Positions 63,121 to 64,000 of a stretch of DNA of 64,000 bases are shown piece after piece. The notes below the pieces were generated by a model. The model did no database searches. It saw only the letters and a program-made list of their open reading frames with translations, and had not been told where the DNA came from. The stretch comes from Chondromyces crocatus (GTDB lineage Bacteria; Myxococcota_A; Polyangia; Polyangiales; Polyangiaceae). The translations under genes and the position numbers were made by a program. The DNA lies in NCBI RefSeq assembly GCF_001189295.1, contig NZ_CP012159.1:5100525-5164524 (forward strand), in the 5' to 3' direction. Each line of letters begins with the position of its first letter. Position 1 is the first letter of the stretch.

Positions 63121-63975
63121 TTGAATCTGAAACGCTACCGCGACTTCCTGATCGTGATCCTGGCGCTCGCGGTGCCGTTCTGGTTCCTGCGCGCGAGCAT
63201 GCGCGATCCGAAGCAGAACACCGGCGCAGACCGGGTGCTCGTCCGGATCGCGGCGCCCGTGCAGTACGCGGCCGCGACGCTGGCCCGCGGGATCTCGCAC
63301 ATCTGGGGCGATTACATCTACCTGGTCGACGTGAAGGAGGACAACGCGCGCCTCGCGTCCCAGATGGCCCGGCTGCGTGAGCGCGTGCGGCGCCTGGAGG
63401 CGCTGGAGGAAGAGAACCGGCGGCTGCGGCGTTTGCTCGATCTGCGGCAGAGTTTGCCCACCGACGTCGTGAGTGCGCAGGTGATCGGGAAAGATACGAA
63501 CGAGTTCTTCCGTGTGGCGCGTGTGACGCTGGATCGCGAGGCGCGGGACATCGGCCCGAACCTGCCCGTGCTATCGGCTGATGGCGTGGTCGGGACGACG
63601 TTGAAGAGCGCCGGGGACAGCGTGGATGTGCGGCTGGTGGTGGACGCCGGCAGCGGCGTCGACGTGGTCGTGGAGCGCACGGGGGCGCGTGGGTTCATCC
63701 GGGGGACGGGGGACGAGACGAAGTACGCCTGCAGCGTGGAGTACATGCAGCGCACCGACGAGGTCGAGGTCGGGGATCTGCTGGTCACGAGCGGCGTGGG
63801 GCGGCGGTTTCCCAAGGGGATCCCGGTGGGGACCGTGACGCAGGTGGTGCGGCGCGACTTCGGCATCTACCAGCAGGTGTTCGCAGCGCCGGCAGTGGAC
63901 TTCTCGCGGCTCGAAGAGGTGTTGATCGTCACCACCCCTCCGCCGGAGGAGTCGTCGGCCCAGAACCGGAGGTGA
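63121..63975 (+). CDS. mreC: Rod shape-determining protein MreC
   Basis: 284 residues from TTG 63121 (GGAGG 6 bases upstream supports it). One N-terminal TM (about 7-24), a coiled coil (about 75-120, EDNARLASQMARLRERVRRL), then a two-barrel periplasmic domain (VIGKDTNEFFRVARVTLD, ADGVVGTT, GDLLVTSGVGRRFPKGIPVGTV). It links cytoplasmic MreB to periplasmic cell-wall synthases. The rare TTG start may limit its level relative to MreB. Confidence 0.95.
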   Translation: MNLKRYRDFLIVILALAVPFWFLRASMRDPKQNTGADRVLVRIAAPVQYAAATLARGISHIWGDYIYLVDVKEDNARLASQMARLRERVRRLEALEEENRRLRRLLDLRQSLPTDVVSAQVIGKDTNEFFRVARVTLDREARDIGPNLPVLSADGVVGTTLKSAGDSVDVRLVVDAGSGVDVVVERTGARGFIRGTGDETKYACSVEYMQRTDEVEVGDLLVTSGVGRRFPKGIPVGTVTQVVRRDFGIYQQVFAAPAVDFSRLEEVLIVTTPPPEESSAQNRR

Positions 63976-63985
63976 GGAGGTCGGG

Positions 63986-64000
63986 ATGAGAAACTCTGCG
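63986..64000 (+). CDS. mreD: Start of mreD (cut by window edge)
   Basis: ATG 63986 with GAGGAGG just upstream and 10 bp after mreC; only five codons (MRNSA) are in the window. Named from mreBCD gene order. Confidence 0.55.

Overview
The window is very G+C-rich and gene-dense. Its gene content points to a large-genome myxobacterium (Myxococcota, probably the Sorangium/Polyangium/Chondromyces side). The pointers are many lipoproteins, an FHA-type sigma-54 activator, a CHAT-STAND-TPR giant, an isolated VgrG/DUF2169 module, a Wsp/Frz-like chemosensory operon, a Gly-rich RRM protein and an mreBC(D) cluster. No tRNA, rRNA or CRISPR array was found. All calls come from reading the sequence; no database was searched.

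Layout. 0.6-8.5 kb: an OmpR-type regulator, then a dedicated Ton system (tonB, exbB, two exbD), a TonB-dependent receptor and a beta-helix lipoprotein. 8.5-17 kb: a small Zn-finger-like protein, an FHA/sigma-54 activator, a MopE-motif lipoprotein and a 1489-aa CHAT/STAND/TPR protein whose CHAT cysteine is serine. 17-28.8 kb (minus strand): a chemosensory operon cheW-cheR(TPR)-cheW-mcp-cheA(REC)-cheB, followed by a hybrid histidine kinase and a membrane EEP-family hydrolase. 29-34.5 kb: imelysin / di-haem oxidoreductase / imelysin, then an HTTM (vitamin-K carboxylase-like) membrane protein. 34.6-44.9 kb: rtcA, a Zn-ribbon membrane protein, vgrG and three coupled partners (two DUF2169), a low-complexity protein and a GNAT acetyltransferase.

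44.9-45.9 kb is a gene-free, repeat-packed gap. It holds eight 17-bp inverted-repeat sites spaced 42-43 bp apart, each beside an A-tract; this is the most unusual non-coding structure in the window. 45.9-51.1 kb (minus): carA, carB and a beta-repeat protein joined to carB by a GTGA overlap. 51.1-55.1 kb is a lower-G+C mobile islet: a frameshifted small ORF, an orphan IS end, a trypsin-like protease gene, a decayed IS630 and an intact-ended IS701 copy with TIRs and a CTAA target duplication. 55.1-64 kb is core-like: moeA, moaB, a patatin, an atypical Lgt homologue, a di-iron ferritin-like protein, an RRM protein, rpmG, mreB, mreC and the first codons of mreD.

A palindrome-bearing dispersed repeat begins exactly at the stop codons of two unrelated genes (32.85 kb and 58.97 kb, opposite orientations). 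A further partial copy supplies the probable start codon of the HTTM gene.
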